Assembly: GCF_000938265.1 (NCBI RefSeq)
Contig: NZ_JYFC01000001.1
Span: 186,001-250,000, forward strand
DNA: 64,000 nucleotides
Source of the DNA: Agreia bicolorata
Lineage (GTDB): Bacteria; Actinomycetota; Actinomycetes; Actinomycetales; Microbacteriaceae
Direction: 5' to 3'
Both the position numbers and the translations under genes were made by a program. Each line of letters starts with the position of its first letter. Position 1 is the first letter of the stretch. The notes below the pieces were generated by a model, which saw nothing but the letters and a program-made list of their open reading frames with translations, made no database searches and was not told where the DNA came from. This document shows positions 52,795 to 63,355 of the stretch, in pieces.

Positions 52795-53163
52795 TCAGGC
52801 GCCCTGCACGAACCAGATCACGTTCATCCGGTAGACCATCACGGCGATCGCGAGACACACTACTCCCAGGATCACGGTGCTCCATCGGGTTCTCTCCACG
52901 AGCGCCCAGAACGCTCCCGCGGCCGGAAGCAGCAGAGCGGAGACGAGGTAGGTGTAGAACTCGAGAGGGTCGCCGCTCGGGTTGTTGCCGGCGAACGGAG
53001 ACACGATCGCCGAGATCAACTGCGCAACCAGAAGCACCTCCACGAGCGCCACAGCGCCGAGTGTGTAGTCGTTCGGCTTGCGACCCGCAAACCCCAGTAC
53101 GAGACACAGGATGCCGCCGGCAACAGCAACCACTACCTGCACGATCGTGAGCCACTCGATCAT
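52795..53163 (-). CDS. Small four-helix membrane protein coupled to truB
   Basis: A 122-residue protein with four membrane helices (about residues 5-28, 38-58, 68-88, 95-115). Its start overlaps the truB stop by four bases, so it is translated with truB. No family assigned. The helix spacing resembles small integral membrane proteins found near ribF in other Microbacteriaceae, which is inference from layout only. Confidence 0.7.
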   Translation of the reverse strand: MIEWLTIVQVVVAVAGGILCLVLGFAGRKPNDYTLGAVALVEVLLVAQLISAIVSPFAGNNPSGDPLEFYTYLVSALLLPAAGAFWALVERTRWSTVILGVVCLAIAVMVYRMNVIWFVQGA

Positions 53164-54146
53164 TCGGACGCTCCGCTCGAGGCCGGTTCTATGCCTGATT
53201 CTGGGTCCGGGGGAAAATTGACCAGTGTCTTTGCACGGCCCGCTGAGACGGAGACGAGGCCGACCAGGCGGCCGTCGGGAGCGATCGCGGCAACCGGGCC
53301 CGCGGCATCCGGAACGTCGTCGCCCAGCGCGAGTTTCTTGCCGTGCCCCAGGTCGATGCTCTGCACTTCGCTGAGCTCGAGCGTCCGGAACAGACGCGAA
53401 GCCGTCGCTGCCGGGGCTTCGAGGGCTTCGGCCACGACGACGGTGTCGAGTTCGGATGCCTCGGAGACGCTGAACGGGCCGATGCGTGTGCGTCTAAGGG
53501 CGGTCAAGTGTCCACCAACGCCGACGGAGGCGCCCAGATCGCGGGCGAGAGCGCGAATGTAGGTTCCCGACGAGCAGACCACTCGCACATCGAGGTCGAT
53601 CGCGTCGGCACCCTCTTCGGTGCTGGCGGAGCGCTGGTCGAGGATCTCGAACTCCGACACGGTCACCGGCCTCGACTTGAGCTGCACCTCGACACCGTCG
53701 CGAACGAGCGCATAAGCGCGCTTGCCGTCGACCTTGATGGCGCTCACAGAACTCGGCGTCTGCTCGATGTCACCCGTCAAACGCGCGACCTGAGACCGGA
53801 TGTCCGCCGCTTCGAGACTGCTGACGGCACCCGCCCGGGCCACGGAGATGACCTCCCCCTCTGCGTCGTCCGTCGTCGTCGCGACACCGAGTCTGATCGT
53901 CGCCAGGTACTCCTTGTCGAGGCCGACCACGTAGGTGAGCAGCCGCGTCGACGTGTTCACGCCGAGAACGAGCAGGCCCGTGGCCATCGGATCGAGTGTG
54001 CCGGCGTGCCCGACCTTTCGCGTTCCCGCTATTCGGCGGGTGCGGGCGACGACATCGTGGCTCGTCAGGCCCGCGGGCTTGTCGATGAGGAGAACGCCGC
54101 TACGCGTCGACGGCTCGGCTTTTTCTCGGGTGAACTGGTCTGGCAC
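53160..54146 (-). CDS. truB: tRNA pseudouridine-55 synthase
   Basis: A 328-residue enzyme that makes pseudouridine at position 55 in the T-loop of tRNAs. The catalytic Asp is in GHAGTLDPMATGLL (about residues 47-60). The later GTYIRALARDLG and the actinobacterial C-terminal extension (about residues 240-328) are present. The GTG start follows TACAGT by six bases. In related genomes truB follows rbfA directly; here a 4 kb insert lies between. Confidence 0.96.
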   Translation of the reverse strand: MPDQFTREKAEPSTRSGVLLIDKPAGLTSHDVVARTRRIAGTRKVGHAGTLDPMATGLLVLGVNTSTRLLTYVVGLDKEYLATIRLGVATTTDDAEGEVISVARAGAVSSLEAADIRSQVARLTGDIEQTPSSVSAIKVDGKRAYALVRDGVEVQLKSRPVTVSEFEILDQRSASTEEGADAIDLDVRVVCSSGTYIRALARDLGASVGVGGHLTALRRTRIGPFSVSEASELDTVVVAEALEAPAATASRLFRTLELSEVQSIDLGHGKKLALGDDVPDAAGPVAAIAPDGRLVGLVSVSAGRAKTLVNFPPDPESGIEPASSGASE

Positions 54147-54152
54147 CCCTCA

Positions 54153-54158
54153 ACTGTA
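54153..54158 (-). promoter_or_regulatory. -10 box (TACAGT) of truB, leaderless
   Basis: TACAGT on the minus strand, six bases, then the GTG at 54146. Confidence 0.6.
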
Positions 54159-54203
54159 AACGCGCTCCGCTCCGCGCTCGGGCAGAGGGCCCGTGCGGCA
54201 GCA

Positions 54204-54827
54204 TCAGCAGCTGTCCGCGAACACCCTCCGGGGTCGTTCGGGGTCGGTAGTGTCGACGATTGCCGTCGCAGAGAAGCGCGGCCCTGCCTCGGCCGTGTAG
54301 CGATCGAGGGCCTCGTCGAGTACGGCACTCCGGGGGCGCACCGGCGTCTCGAGAAAAATCGTGTAGTTGAACGTACCGCGCAGTTCTCCCCGCGCGAGGA
54401 ACGGACCGGCAACGACCAGAATGGCGTCGGCCGGCGCCGTTCGCCAGACCGGTTCGATAGCCCTGGAGGCACTCTCATCGAAGGCCGCCACGACGAAACC
54501 GGCACTGCCTCCGAGGCGGAACGGATCGATGAGCACGCGCCTGAACGTGGCGTAGTCGTAGCGACGGTCGTAGTAGTCAGACGACGTCTGGCGAGCGTTC
54601 TCACCGGGAACTTTCGGATGCACGAAGTCGTCGATCGAGGCGAAGATGGATGCGTGGCCCGCGCGATCGAGAGCGGTCACCAGGTCGTGGCCGAATTCCG
54701 AAGCGTGAACCGCGCCGTCCACAGCGACGACGGCTCGGCCCCGACCGTAGTTGTGCACGATCTCGGCCGCCTGGGCATCGAAGAAGCGACGGCTGTCTGC
54801 GCGGTCTTGCGAGAGGTCTGTTGCCAC
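54204..54827 (-). CDS. Uridine kinase-like protein with degenerate P-loop
   Basis: A 207-residue protein with the overall pattern of uridine kinases: the SIDDF motif (about residues 64-68), SSDYYDRRYDYATF, LIDPF, and a closing FNYTIFLET then VDTT. At the place of Walker A (residues 37-48) it reads VDGAVHASEFGH, with no GKT. It is thus unlikely to bind ATP the normal way. The gene immediately upstream (54831-54992) encodes a tiny protein with an intact Walker A motif. The GTG start follows TACACT by six bases, inside the end of that upstream gene. It may be a pseudokinase or part of a split enzyme. Confidence 0.72.
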   Translation of the reverse strand: MATDLSQDRADSRRFFDAQAAEIVHNYGRGRAVVAVDGAVHASEFGHDLVTALDRAGHASIFASIDDFVHPKVPGENARQTSSDYYDRRYDYATFRRVLIDPFRLGGSAGFVVAAFDESASRAIEPVWRTAPADAILVVAGPFLARGELRGTFNYTIFLETPVRPRSAVLDEALDRYTAEAGPRFSATAIVDTTDPERPRRVFADSC

Positions 54828-54830
54828 GCC

Positions 54831-54992
54831 TCAAGTGTAGGCACGCAACACGGAGTCGGCGACCTGCTGTGCGACCCGCTCAGGCGAGGCGGTCTTCGCG
54901 TCGAGGACGCGAGAATTCGGCAGCAGCTTCTGCAGGAGTGCGGCGGTCGTCGTTTTACCTGCCCCGTGGGTGCCGTGAAGCCAAACGATCAT
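54831..54992 (-). CDS. Mini P-loop protein (53 aa)
   Basis: A 53-residue frame opening MIVWLHGTHGAGKTT, with Walker A GxxGxGKT at residues 7-14, followed by a helix and VLDAKTASPERVAQQV. The second part resembles the C-terminal helix region of thymidylate-type kinases (DA..sPe.VA). It looks like the two ends of a nucleotide kinase joined with the middle missing. The start overlaps the acetyltransferase stop by four bases (ATGA). It ends three bases before the start of the P-loop-less kinase-like protein. It could be a remnant or a functional partner. Confidence 0.6.
   Translation of the reverse strand: MIVWLHGTHGAGKTTTAALLQKLLPNSRVLDAKTASPERVAQQVADSVLRAYT
54834..54839 (-). promoter_or_regulatory. 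-10 box (TACACT) of the kinase-like gene, inside the mini P-loop gene
   Basis: TACACT encodes the last Tyr-Thr codons of the mini P-loop protein and sits six bases before the GTG at 54827. Confidence 0.5.
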
Positions 54993-55681
54993 GCATCGGG
55001 CTCTGTCTCGGCACCCATGTGAGCGTCGTCGATTATTTGAGCAGCGCCGAAAAGCGCCAAACACGACGCCACGCCCGTCACCGTCACGCTCATTCGCTCG
55101 GCACTGACCCAGTCTTTCCTATCGAGACGAAGGCGATCCGAAACAACCACGCGTCCGTCGCGCATATCCCGCGACACCCCGTCTCTTCGGTAGCCGAGGC
55201 GTCGAGACACACCCTGCGACCCGGCGTTGTCTTGGAAGACCTCGCTTACAGCACTCTCCGCCCCGAGCGCCGCGAATGCCAGGTGCAGCAGCGCGGCGCG
55301 CGCCTCGGTTCCCAGCCCGCGTCGTTGAAATTCGACTCCGAGCCATGATTCTGTCTTCACCTCTCGCCGCACACGAAAATCCTGTGCCCGCATGGCCACC
55401 ATGCCGACGGGCCTTTCCTCGACGAACAGCCCCAGTTCAAGGGCCCACGACTCCGGAGTCCATTCGCCACGGCGCCTCCAGTGCTGCTGGATGACGTGCA
55501 CTGCACGCTGTCTGGGCGTCCCTTCTGTCCAGGGCACGAGGTACGGGCACTCCCCTGGCGCATGGACCCCGTCCGCAGCGACTCCGGCGAGTGCCGCCAG
55601 CTCATCGTCACTCGGAGACCGGAGCACCAACCGCTCCGTCTTGAGCTGAAGGTTGAAAACGGGCCAATAGTAAGCGATCAC
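54989..55681 (-). CDS. RimJ/RimL-type GNAT acetyltransferase
   Basis: A 230-residue GNAT protein. It opens LKTERLVLRSPSDDE (about residues 13-27), has the acetyl-CoA loop VEFQRRGLGTEARAALL (about 115-131), and then NAGSQGVSRRLGYRRDG. A C-terminal extension of about 40 residues follows the fold. The acceptor is probably a protein N-terminus or small amine. The GTG start has only a weak -10 match six bases upstream. The mini P-loop gene overlaps its end by four bases. Confidence 0.82.
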   Translation of the reverse strand: MIAYYWPVFNLQLKTERLVLRSPSDDELAALAGVAADGVHAPGECPYLVPWTEGTPRQRAVHVIQQHWRRRGEWTPESWALELGLFVEERPVGMVAMRAQDFRVRREVKTESWLGVEFQRRGLGTEARAALLHLAFAALGAESAVSEVFQDNAGSQGVSRRLGYRRDGVSRDMRDGRVVVSDRLRLDRKDWVSAERMSVTVTGVASCLALFGAAQIIDDAHMGAETEPDA

Positions 55682-55739
55682 GCCAAGAGCATCTCACAAG
55701 CGTCGCGGGAGCCGTCAAGGTAGTCGCCCGAAGTCCGCC

Positions 55740-55745
55740 TAGGCT
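55740..55745 (+). promoter_or_regulatory. -10 box (TAGGCT) of mutY, leaderless
   Basis: TAGGCT, six bases, then the GTG at 55752. Confidence 0.6.
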
Positions 55746-55751
55746 GTCACG

Positions 55752-56672
55752 GTGACGACGAACGCCCCGCCCATCGGTTCTCCAGGAGCGGCCGCCACGA
55801 GCGACTACGCCCGCGCGCTGATCGAGTGGTTCGAAACATCCGCGCGCGATCTGCCCTGGCGCGCTCCGGGATTCGGGGCCTGGGGCATTCTGGTCAGCGA
55901 GTTCATGCTGCAGCAGACGCCCGTTGTGCGAGTCATTCCGCGCCTCGAAGAGTGGCTCGAGCGCTGGCCCACCCCCGAGGCGCTGGCCGCGGACTCCCCT
56001 GGTGAGGCCGTGCGCGCCTGGCAGTCGCTCGGCTACCCTCGGCGAGCCCTGTGGCTGCACGCGTGTGCCGTGGCCATCACCGAGCAGCATGGCGGCATCG
56101 TTCCCTCAGACGTCGAGGCGCTGCGGGCGCTTCCCGGCATCGGGGACTATACGTCGAGGGCTGTGGCGGTCTTCGCGTACGGCGATAGGCATCCGGTGGT
56201 CGACACGAATACCCGGCGCGTGATCGCCCGATCGGTCGATGGCCGCGACGACGCCGGTCCGCCGAGCGCTCGGCGCGACCTCGATGCGATGGATCGTCTA
56301 CTTCCGCACGATGAACTCGATGCACGCAGCTTCAACGCCGCCATCATGGAGCTCGGCGCCGTGGTGTGCACGGCGAGGCGCCCTGATTGCGACATCTGTC
56401 CAATTCGCACGTCGTGCGCCTGGCTTCGTGCCGGCTTCCCCGAGACGGGCGGGCCGAAGAAAAAGGTGCAGAAGAAGTTCGAGGGCTCCGACCGCCAGGT
56501 GCGGGGTCTCGTTCTCGCGCTTCTCCGCGCGAGCGAGGGTGCCCACGGGGTGCCCATCGGAGCCGTCGACGCCGTCTGGCACGACCGGGTGCAACTCGAG
56601 CGGGCCGTCGACGGGCTTCTCGCCGACGGGCTTCTGGCCCGAACGCCGGATGGCTTCGCTCTGCCTTCGTGA
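55752..56672 (+). CDS. mutY: A/G-specific adenine glycosylase
   Basis: A 306-residue base-excision enzyme that removes adenine opposite 8-oxoguanine. The catalytic Glu is in VSEFMLQQTPV (about residues 48-58), the helix-hairpin-helix in LPGIGDYTSRAV, and the catalytic Asp in VVDTNTRRV. The iron-sulfur cluster Cys are spaced C-x6-C-x2-C-x5-C (about residues 205-222). The C-terminal MutT-like domain found in longer MutY proteins is missing, as in many actinobacteria. Leaderless GTG start. The lipoprotein gene follows in the same direction. Confidence 0.94.
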   Translation: MTTNAPPIGSPGAAATSDYARALIEWFETSARDLPWRAPGFGAWGILVSEFMLQQTPVVRVIPRLEEWLERWPTPEALAADSPGEAVRAWQSLGYPRRALWLHACAVAITEQHGGIVPSDVEALRALPGIGDYTSRAVAVFAYGDRHPVVDTNTRRVIARSVDGRDDAGPPSARRDLDAMDRLLPHDELDARSFNAAIMELGAVVCTARRPDCDICPIRTSCAWLRAGFPETGGPKKKVQKKFEGSDRQVRGLVLALLRASEGAHGVPIGAVDAVWHDRVQLERAVDGLLADGLLARTPDGFALPS

Positions 56673-56719
56673 TCGGCCCTATGCTGGCCACCAGGTCGAT
56701 TGACGAAGGCGGTAAAAGA

Positions 56720-57382
56720 ATGAGGGCTCTCCTCGGCGTTTCGGTCACCCTTCTCGCGGTCGTGCTGACCGGATGCGCGGGGGCTCCGTCGGGCGGTCAA
56801 CCAACCACCACGTCGCCCTCGGCAGCCACCCCCTCGACGAGCTCCGAACCGGCCGTTCCCGAGACCACGCCCCCGGCTCCCGAGCCGGCCGCGTACACGA
56901 TCCCGACCGATTGCGCCTCGCTCATCGCGTCCACTCCCTTCACCTCCACGTTCGGGAGTTGGCCGTTGAACGACCCAGGGGTGGTCGGAACCCCGGGCGA
57001 GCCGTATTACACGCAAACAGGATCCATTTCGCCGACCCCCGCCCCGAGCGGCGCGACTCTGCTCGAGTCGATGTTGTCGGCGACCGAGCTCCGATGCATC
57101 TGGAGAGACCCGCAGGCCGACATCACGAACCTGTCCGTCGAGGTCGGCGAGGTCGATCCTGCCATCTCGGCCGCCTACATGCAGTCACTGCCCGCCGATG
57201 GGTTCAGCTGCACCGCGGAGGGTTCCGCCGAGACATGCACGAAGTTCTCGACCGATTCCAAGTACAACGTCGAGGTCGGCAATACGCTCCTCGTCCGTGA
57301 CGGCGTCTTCATCCGGGTCAGCCAGGCCAACATCTCCACGCCAGACCTGCTGGACACGCTTGTCAGCGACGTGTGGAAGTAG
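56720..57382 (+). CDS. Secreted lipoprotein of unknown function
   Basis: A 220-residue protein with a lipoprotein signal ending LTGC (Cys about residue 19), a Ser/Thr/Pro-rich tether (about 22-55) and a C-terminal domain with four Cys that could form two disulfides. No family recognised. The ATG has GAAGGCGG upstream, and TATGCT near 56680 may be the -10 box, giving a leader of about 30 bases. It is anchored on the outer membrane face; a binding role is plausible but not shown. Confidence 0.75.
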   Translation: MRALLGVSVTLLAVVLTGCAGAPSGGQPTTTSPSAATPSTSSEPAVPETTPPAPEPAAYTIPTDCASLIASTPFTSTFGSWPLNDPGVVGTPGEPYYTQTGSISPTPAPSGATLLESMLSATELRCIWRDPQADITNLSVEVGEVDPAISAAYMQSLPADGFSCTAEGSAETCTKFSTDSKYNVEVGNTLLVRDGVFIRVSQANISTPDLLDTLVSDVWK

Positions 57383-57401
57383 CCCGGTAGACCCCAGCAC
57401 G

Positions 57402-57407
57402 TAGGCT
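57402..57407 (+). promoter_or_regulatory. -10 box (TAGGCT) of the panE-like gene, leaderless
   Basis: TAGGCT, six bases, then the ATG at 57414. Confidence 0.6.
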
Positions 57408-57413
57408 TGAAGC

Positions 57414-58415
57414 ATGCGAATCGGCGTGATCGGAGCTGGAGCGATCGGCGGCACTATCGCCGCGCTTCTCGATCGCGCGGGTCACGACGTGGCCATAACG
57501 GCGCGGGGCGAACAGCTCGAGACAATCCGCGCATCCGGCCTGCGAGTCTCGGGAGGCTGGGGCGAGCACACGGCCCGGCCTCGCGCATCCGCAGTACTCG
57601 ACGTGCCGCCCGAGCTGGCGTTCGTGTGCACCAAGGCGCAGGATGCAGCGGGCGCGATCACGGCGAACGCCGAATGGCTGGCCGGAATCCCCGTGGTGAT
57701 CGTGCAGAACGGACTCGACGGGGTGCGCATCGCCGAGGAACTCCTGCCGGGCTCCCCCATCGTCGGCGCGATCGCGGTGTACGCTGCGAGCTATCTGCGA
57801 GCCGGTCTCATCGACGTGACCGCCGCCGGCCCTACGATCATCGGCACCAACGACCCGACCCGTCGAGACATCGCCGCACACGTATCGTCCACGCTCGGCG
57901 CGGCCATGCCAACACAGCTGGTCTCCGATTTCCGCGGTGCGCAGTGGTCGAAGCTCATCGTGAACCAGGTCAACGCGATGCCCGCCATCACCGGGCTGTC
58001 CGCCCAGGTGACCCTCGTGCATCCGGTGCTTGGCCGAATTGTCACAGGGAGCATGCGCGAAGCGGTGCGGATCGGGTTCGCGACCGGAGTGCGTTTCGCC
58101 TCCCTGCAGGGCCTCAGCCAGCCGCTTCTGCGAGCTTTCGCGATGGCACCGATCTCAATCGGCCGTGTGCTTCCACGCGTGATGGCATCGAGAATGGGCG
58201 ACACGCCCAATCCTGGATCGACGTTGCAGAGCATCCGACGCGGCCAGCCGACAGAGATCGACTACCTCAACGGTGCCGTCGTGCGAGCGGCCCGCGCGTC
58301 GGGGCTGACAGCACCCATCAACGAGACACTCACCGAGCTGGTGCACCGGGTAGAAAAAAGCGGCGACTTCCTCGAGGTCGAGGAAGTCGCCGCTGTATTT
58401 CGCAGAATCAACTGA
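57414..58415 (+). CDS. 2-dehydropantoate 2-reductase family protein
   Basis: A 333-residue ketopantoate reductase-like protein. The nucleotide motif GAGAIGG is at residues 7-13, the catalytic Lys in CTKAQDA (about 72-78), and the second-domain Lys and Asn are in WSKLIVNQVNAMPA (about residues 180-193). It probably reduces ketopantoate for pantothenate synthesis, though the family includes other reductases, so the symbol panE is withheld. Its last codons contain a perfect hairpin that acts as terminator for the convergent rbfA. Monocistronic, with a leaderless ATG. Confidence 0.82.
   Translation: MRIGVIGAGAIGGTIAALLDRAGHDVAITARGEQLETIRASGLRVSGGWGEHTARPRASAVLDVPPELAFVCTKAQDAAGAITANAEWLAGIPVVIVQNGLDGVRIAEELLPGSPIVGAIAVYAASYLRAGLIDVTAAGPTIIGTNDPTRRDIAAHVSSTLGAAMPTQLVSDFRGAQWSKLIVNQVNAMPAITGLSAQVTLVHPVLGRIVTGSMREAVRIGFATGVRFASLQGLSQPLLRAFAMAPISIGRVLPRVMASRMGDTPNPGSTLQSIRRGQPTEIDYLNGAVVRAARASGLTAPINETLTELVHRVEKSGDFLEVEEVAAVFRRIN
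58359..58394 (-). terminator. Intrinsic terminator of rbfA, inside the panE-like coding end
   Basis: A perfect 17-base inverted repeat with a two-base loop, followed on the minus strand by a run of six T. It lies 31 bases past the rbfA stop and wholly inside the last codons of the plus-strand panE-like gene. Confidence 0.85.
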
Positions 58416-58424
58416 CGATTCGCG

Positions 58425-58916
58425 CTAGTGACGAGGAGTCGTCACCGGCTCGTCGTCATCTTCGTCGTCGAACTCATCGAGCTCGTCGTCGCCGGGCTGT
58501 CGCGGCTTGATGTACGGGTCGGCGTCGCCGGCGTACTTCGCCTCGCGAGCGAGCCGAAGGGTCTCGGCGTCTCGCTGCTGCGCTTCGGCCAGGAGGCCGT
58601 CGATCAACTGCGCATTCTCGGGGATGCCGTCCGGAATGAACTCCAGGCTCGGAGTGAGGCGGGCGGTGATGTTCTTGCCCACCTCGCTCCGCAGCATTCC
58701 CGTGGCGCTCTTCAGAGCCGCCGCGCTGTCTGCGCGCTCTTCGTCTGAGCCGTACACCGTGTAGAAGACCGATGCGTGCTGCAGGTCGCCCGTCACTCTC
58801 ACATCGGTGATGGTGACGAAGCCCAGGCGGGGGTCTTTCAACCCCCGCTCGAGCGTCTTCGCGACGATGACCTGGATTCGCTCCGCCATTTTTCTGGCGC
58901 GTGCGGGATCAGCCAT
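58425..58916 (-). CDS. rbfA: 30S ribosome-binding factor A
   Basis: A 163-residue assembly factor that binds 16S rRNA during 30S maturation. The KH-like core runs from RKMAERIQVIVAKTLERGLKD in outline through the FVTITDVRVTGDL strand. The last 30 residues form an acidic tail, DDELDEFDDEDDDE, typical of actinobacterial RbfA. The ATG has GGAAAG upstream. It is the last gene of nusA-ylxR-infB-rbfA and is closed by a strong terminator. Confidence 0.95.
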   Translation of the reverse strand: MADPARARKMAERIQVIVAKTLERGLKDPRLGFVTITDVRVTGDLQHASVFYTVYGSDEERADSAAALKSATGMLRSEVGKNITARLTPSLEFIPDGIPENAQLIDGLLAEAQQRDAETLRLAREAKYAGDADPYIKPRQPGDDELDEFDDEDDDEPVTTPRH

Positions 58917-58962
58917 GGTGCTTTCCGTTCTCTTTCGAAGCTGCGATCACAGTCCGTGAGGA

Positions 58963-61776
<2,814 letters not shown>

Positions 61777-61816
61777 AATTCTCCTGTCTGGGATCCGCTC
61801 CCAAACAGGGGCAGAC

Positions 61817-61873
61817 CATTAGTTGTGCGCGGGGCTCATTTGGAGCCGCTCATTAGTTGTCACTCATTAGTTG
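61817..61873 (-). repeat. Three short repeats between ylxR and infB
   Basis: CAACTAATG occurs three times on the minus strand (61865-61873, 61851-61859, 61817-61825), the first containing the YlxR stop codon. The outer two flank a small GGCTC/GAGCC hairpin. Its meaning is unclear: leftover of a local duplication of the gene end is simplest. Confidence 0.55.
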
Positions 61874-62184
61874 GTCACGATGTACGTTTCAGCCTGTTCT
61901 TTAGAAACTGAATGTCTGCGGATTGATGGATGAGTCGCCTGCCGCTCGAGAAAAGCGAGAACGGAGGACGTGTCGAGTGCGGTCTTGATGCGCAACGCCC
62001 GGCCGAAGGCCTTGCGTGTCTGCGCCTTTTCGACGCACTCGATGCGGGGATGCACCCACGCGCCCCGACCGGGCAGAACGGCCGTCTCATCGACGACCAC
62101 GACTGGAATCCGGGCGACGACCCTCAGAAGTGAGGATCGATCGGCACGCGCGCGGCAACCGACGCACGTTCTTACGGGTTCCAT
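61867..62184 (-). CDS. ylxR: YlxR family RNA-binding protein
   Basis: A 105-residue protein with the YlxR/DUF448 signature RTCVGCRARADRSSLLRVV (about residues 5-23) and GRGAWVHP (about 40-47). It binds RNA and is nearly always between nusA and infB. In other bacteria it has been tied to RNase P, which is known for the family, not shown here. The ATG has AGAGGTG upstream. Confidence 0.9.
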   Translation of the reverse strand: MEPVRTCVGCRARADRSSLLRVVARIPVVVVDETAVLPGRGAWVHPRIECVEKAQTRKAFGRALRIKTALDTSSVLAFLERQATHPSIRRHSVSKEQAETYIVTN

Positions 62185-62224
62185 ACTACACCTCTGCCGA
62201 ATCGATCCCTGTGGTGATGCGGCG

Positions 62225-63244
62225 TCAGGCCTCGTCCATCACCGAATCGGGCTGGATGTCGATCTTGGCGCCGGTGAGCTTCGCAGCCAGACGGGCGTTC
62301 TGCCCCTCTTTGCCGATCGCGAGCGACAGCTGATAGTCGGGAACGAGAGCACGCACCGCCTTCAGCGACTCGTCGATGACGAATGCGCTCGACACCTTGG
62401 CCGGAGACAACGCGTTCGCAACGAAGGTGGGCAGATCGGTCGAGAAGTCGACGATGTCGATCTTCTCGTTGCCGAGCTCGCTCGTAACGGCTCGAACCCG
62501 CTGGCCCAGCTCACCGATGCAGGCGCCCTTTGCGTTGATGCCGGGCTCGGTGGCGCGCACGGCGATCTTGGTGCGGTGGCCGGCCTCGCGTGCAAGCGAG
62601 ACGATCTCGACCGCGCCCGATGCGATCTCAGGCACCTCGAGCGCGAACAACTTGCGCACGAGAGAGGGATGCGTGCGGGACACCGTGATCGAGGGCCCCT
62701 TGGTTCCCTTCGACACGCTCGTGACGTAGACACGGATGCGTGAGCCGTGGGAGTAGTCCTCGCCCGGAACCTGCTCCTCGGGAGGGAGGATGGCCTCGAT
62801 CGTTCCGAGATCGACGTGAATCATGCGCGGGTTCGGTCCCTGCTGGATGATTCCGGCGACGATGTCGCCCTCGCGCCCCTTGAACTCTCCGAGGACGGCG
62901 TCATCCGCGATGTCGCGAAGACGCTGGTTGATGACCTGCTTCGCTGCGAATGCTCCGATTCGACCGAAGTCGCTCGGGCTGTCTTCGCTCTCGCCGACCA
63001 CGGCTCCGTCGTCGTCGAGTTCGGGCACGTAAATGCTCACGTGTCCGCTCTTGCGGTCGAGATGCACGCGTGCATTCGGAGCGACCGGCGCCGGCGTGTC
63101 TTTCGGTGCGTCGACCGGCAGAACCGGCGTTGTGTGCTTGATGTAGGCGGTCAGGATCGCCTGTTCGATGATCTCTACCAGTTCGTCGAACGGGATCTCC
63201 CGCTCGCGTTCCAAGAGCCTGAGCACGCTGAGGTCGATGTCCAT
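62225..63244 (-). CDS. nusA: Transcription termination/antitermination factor NusA
   Basis: A 339-residue factor. It has the RNA polymerase-binding N-terminal domain (about residues 1-110), an S1 domain (about 120-200) and two KH domains (about 210-330), including TEPGINAKGACIGELGQRV in outline. It lacks the C-terminal acidic repeats of enterobacterial NusA, as usual in actinobacteria. The ATG at 63244 has AGGAGG seven bases ahead. rimP, which usually precedes nusA, is missing: proS ends 111 bases upstream. Confidence 0.95.
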   Translation of the reverse strand: MDIDLSVLRLLEREREIPFDELVEIIEQAILTAYIKHTTPVLPVDAPKDTPAPVAPNARVHLDRKSGHVSIYVPELDDDGAVVGESEDSPSDFGRIGAFAAKQVINQRLRDIADDAVLGEFKGREGDIVAGIIQQGPNPRMIHVDLGTIEAILPPEEQVPGEDYSHGSRIRVYVTSVSKGTKGPSITVSRTHPSLVRKLFALEVPEIASGAVEIVSLAREAGHRTKIAVRATEPGINAKGACIGELGQRVRAVTSELGNEKIDIVDFSTDLPTFVANALSPAKVSSAFVIDESLKAVRALVPDYQLSLAIGKEGQNARLAAKLTGAKIDIQPDSVMDEA

Positions 63245-63355
63245 AACCCGGCCTCCTTCTTCTGTATTAAGTTCGTGGTCCCCCGACGCGGATGGCGTCA
63301 GGTCCAACAGACCAATTTACCCGACGGATCGACTCCGCGGTACCGCGCACGCAAA

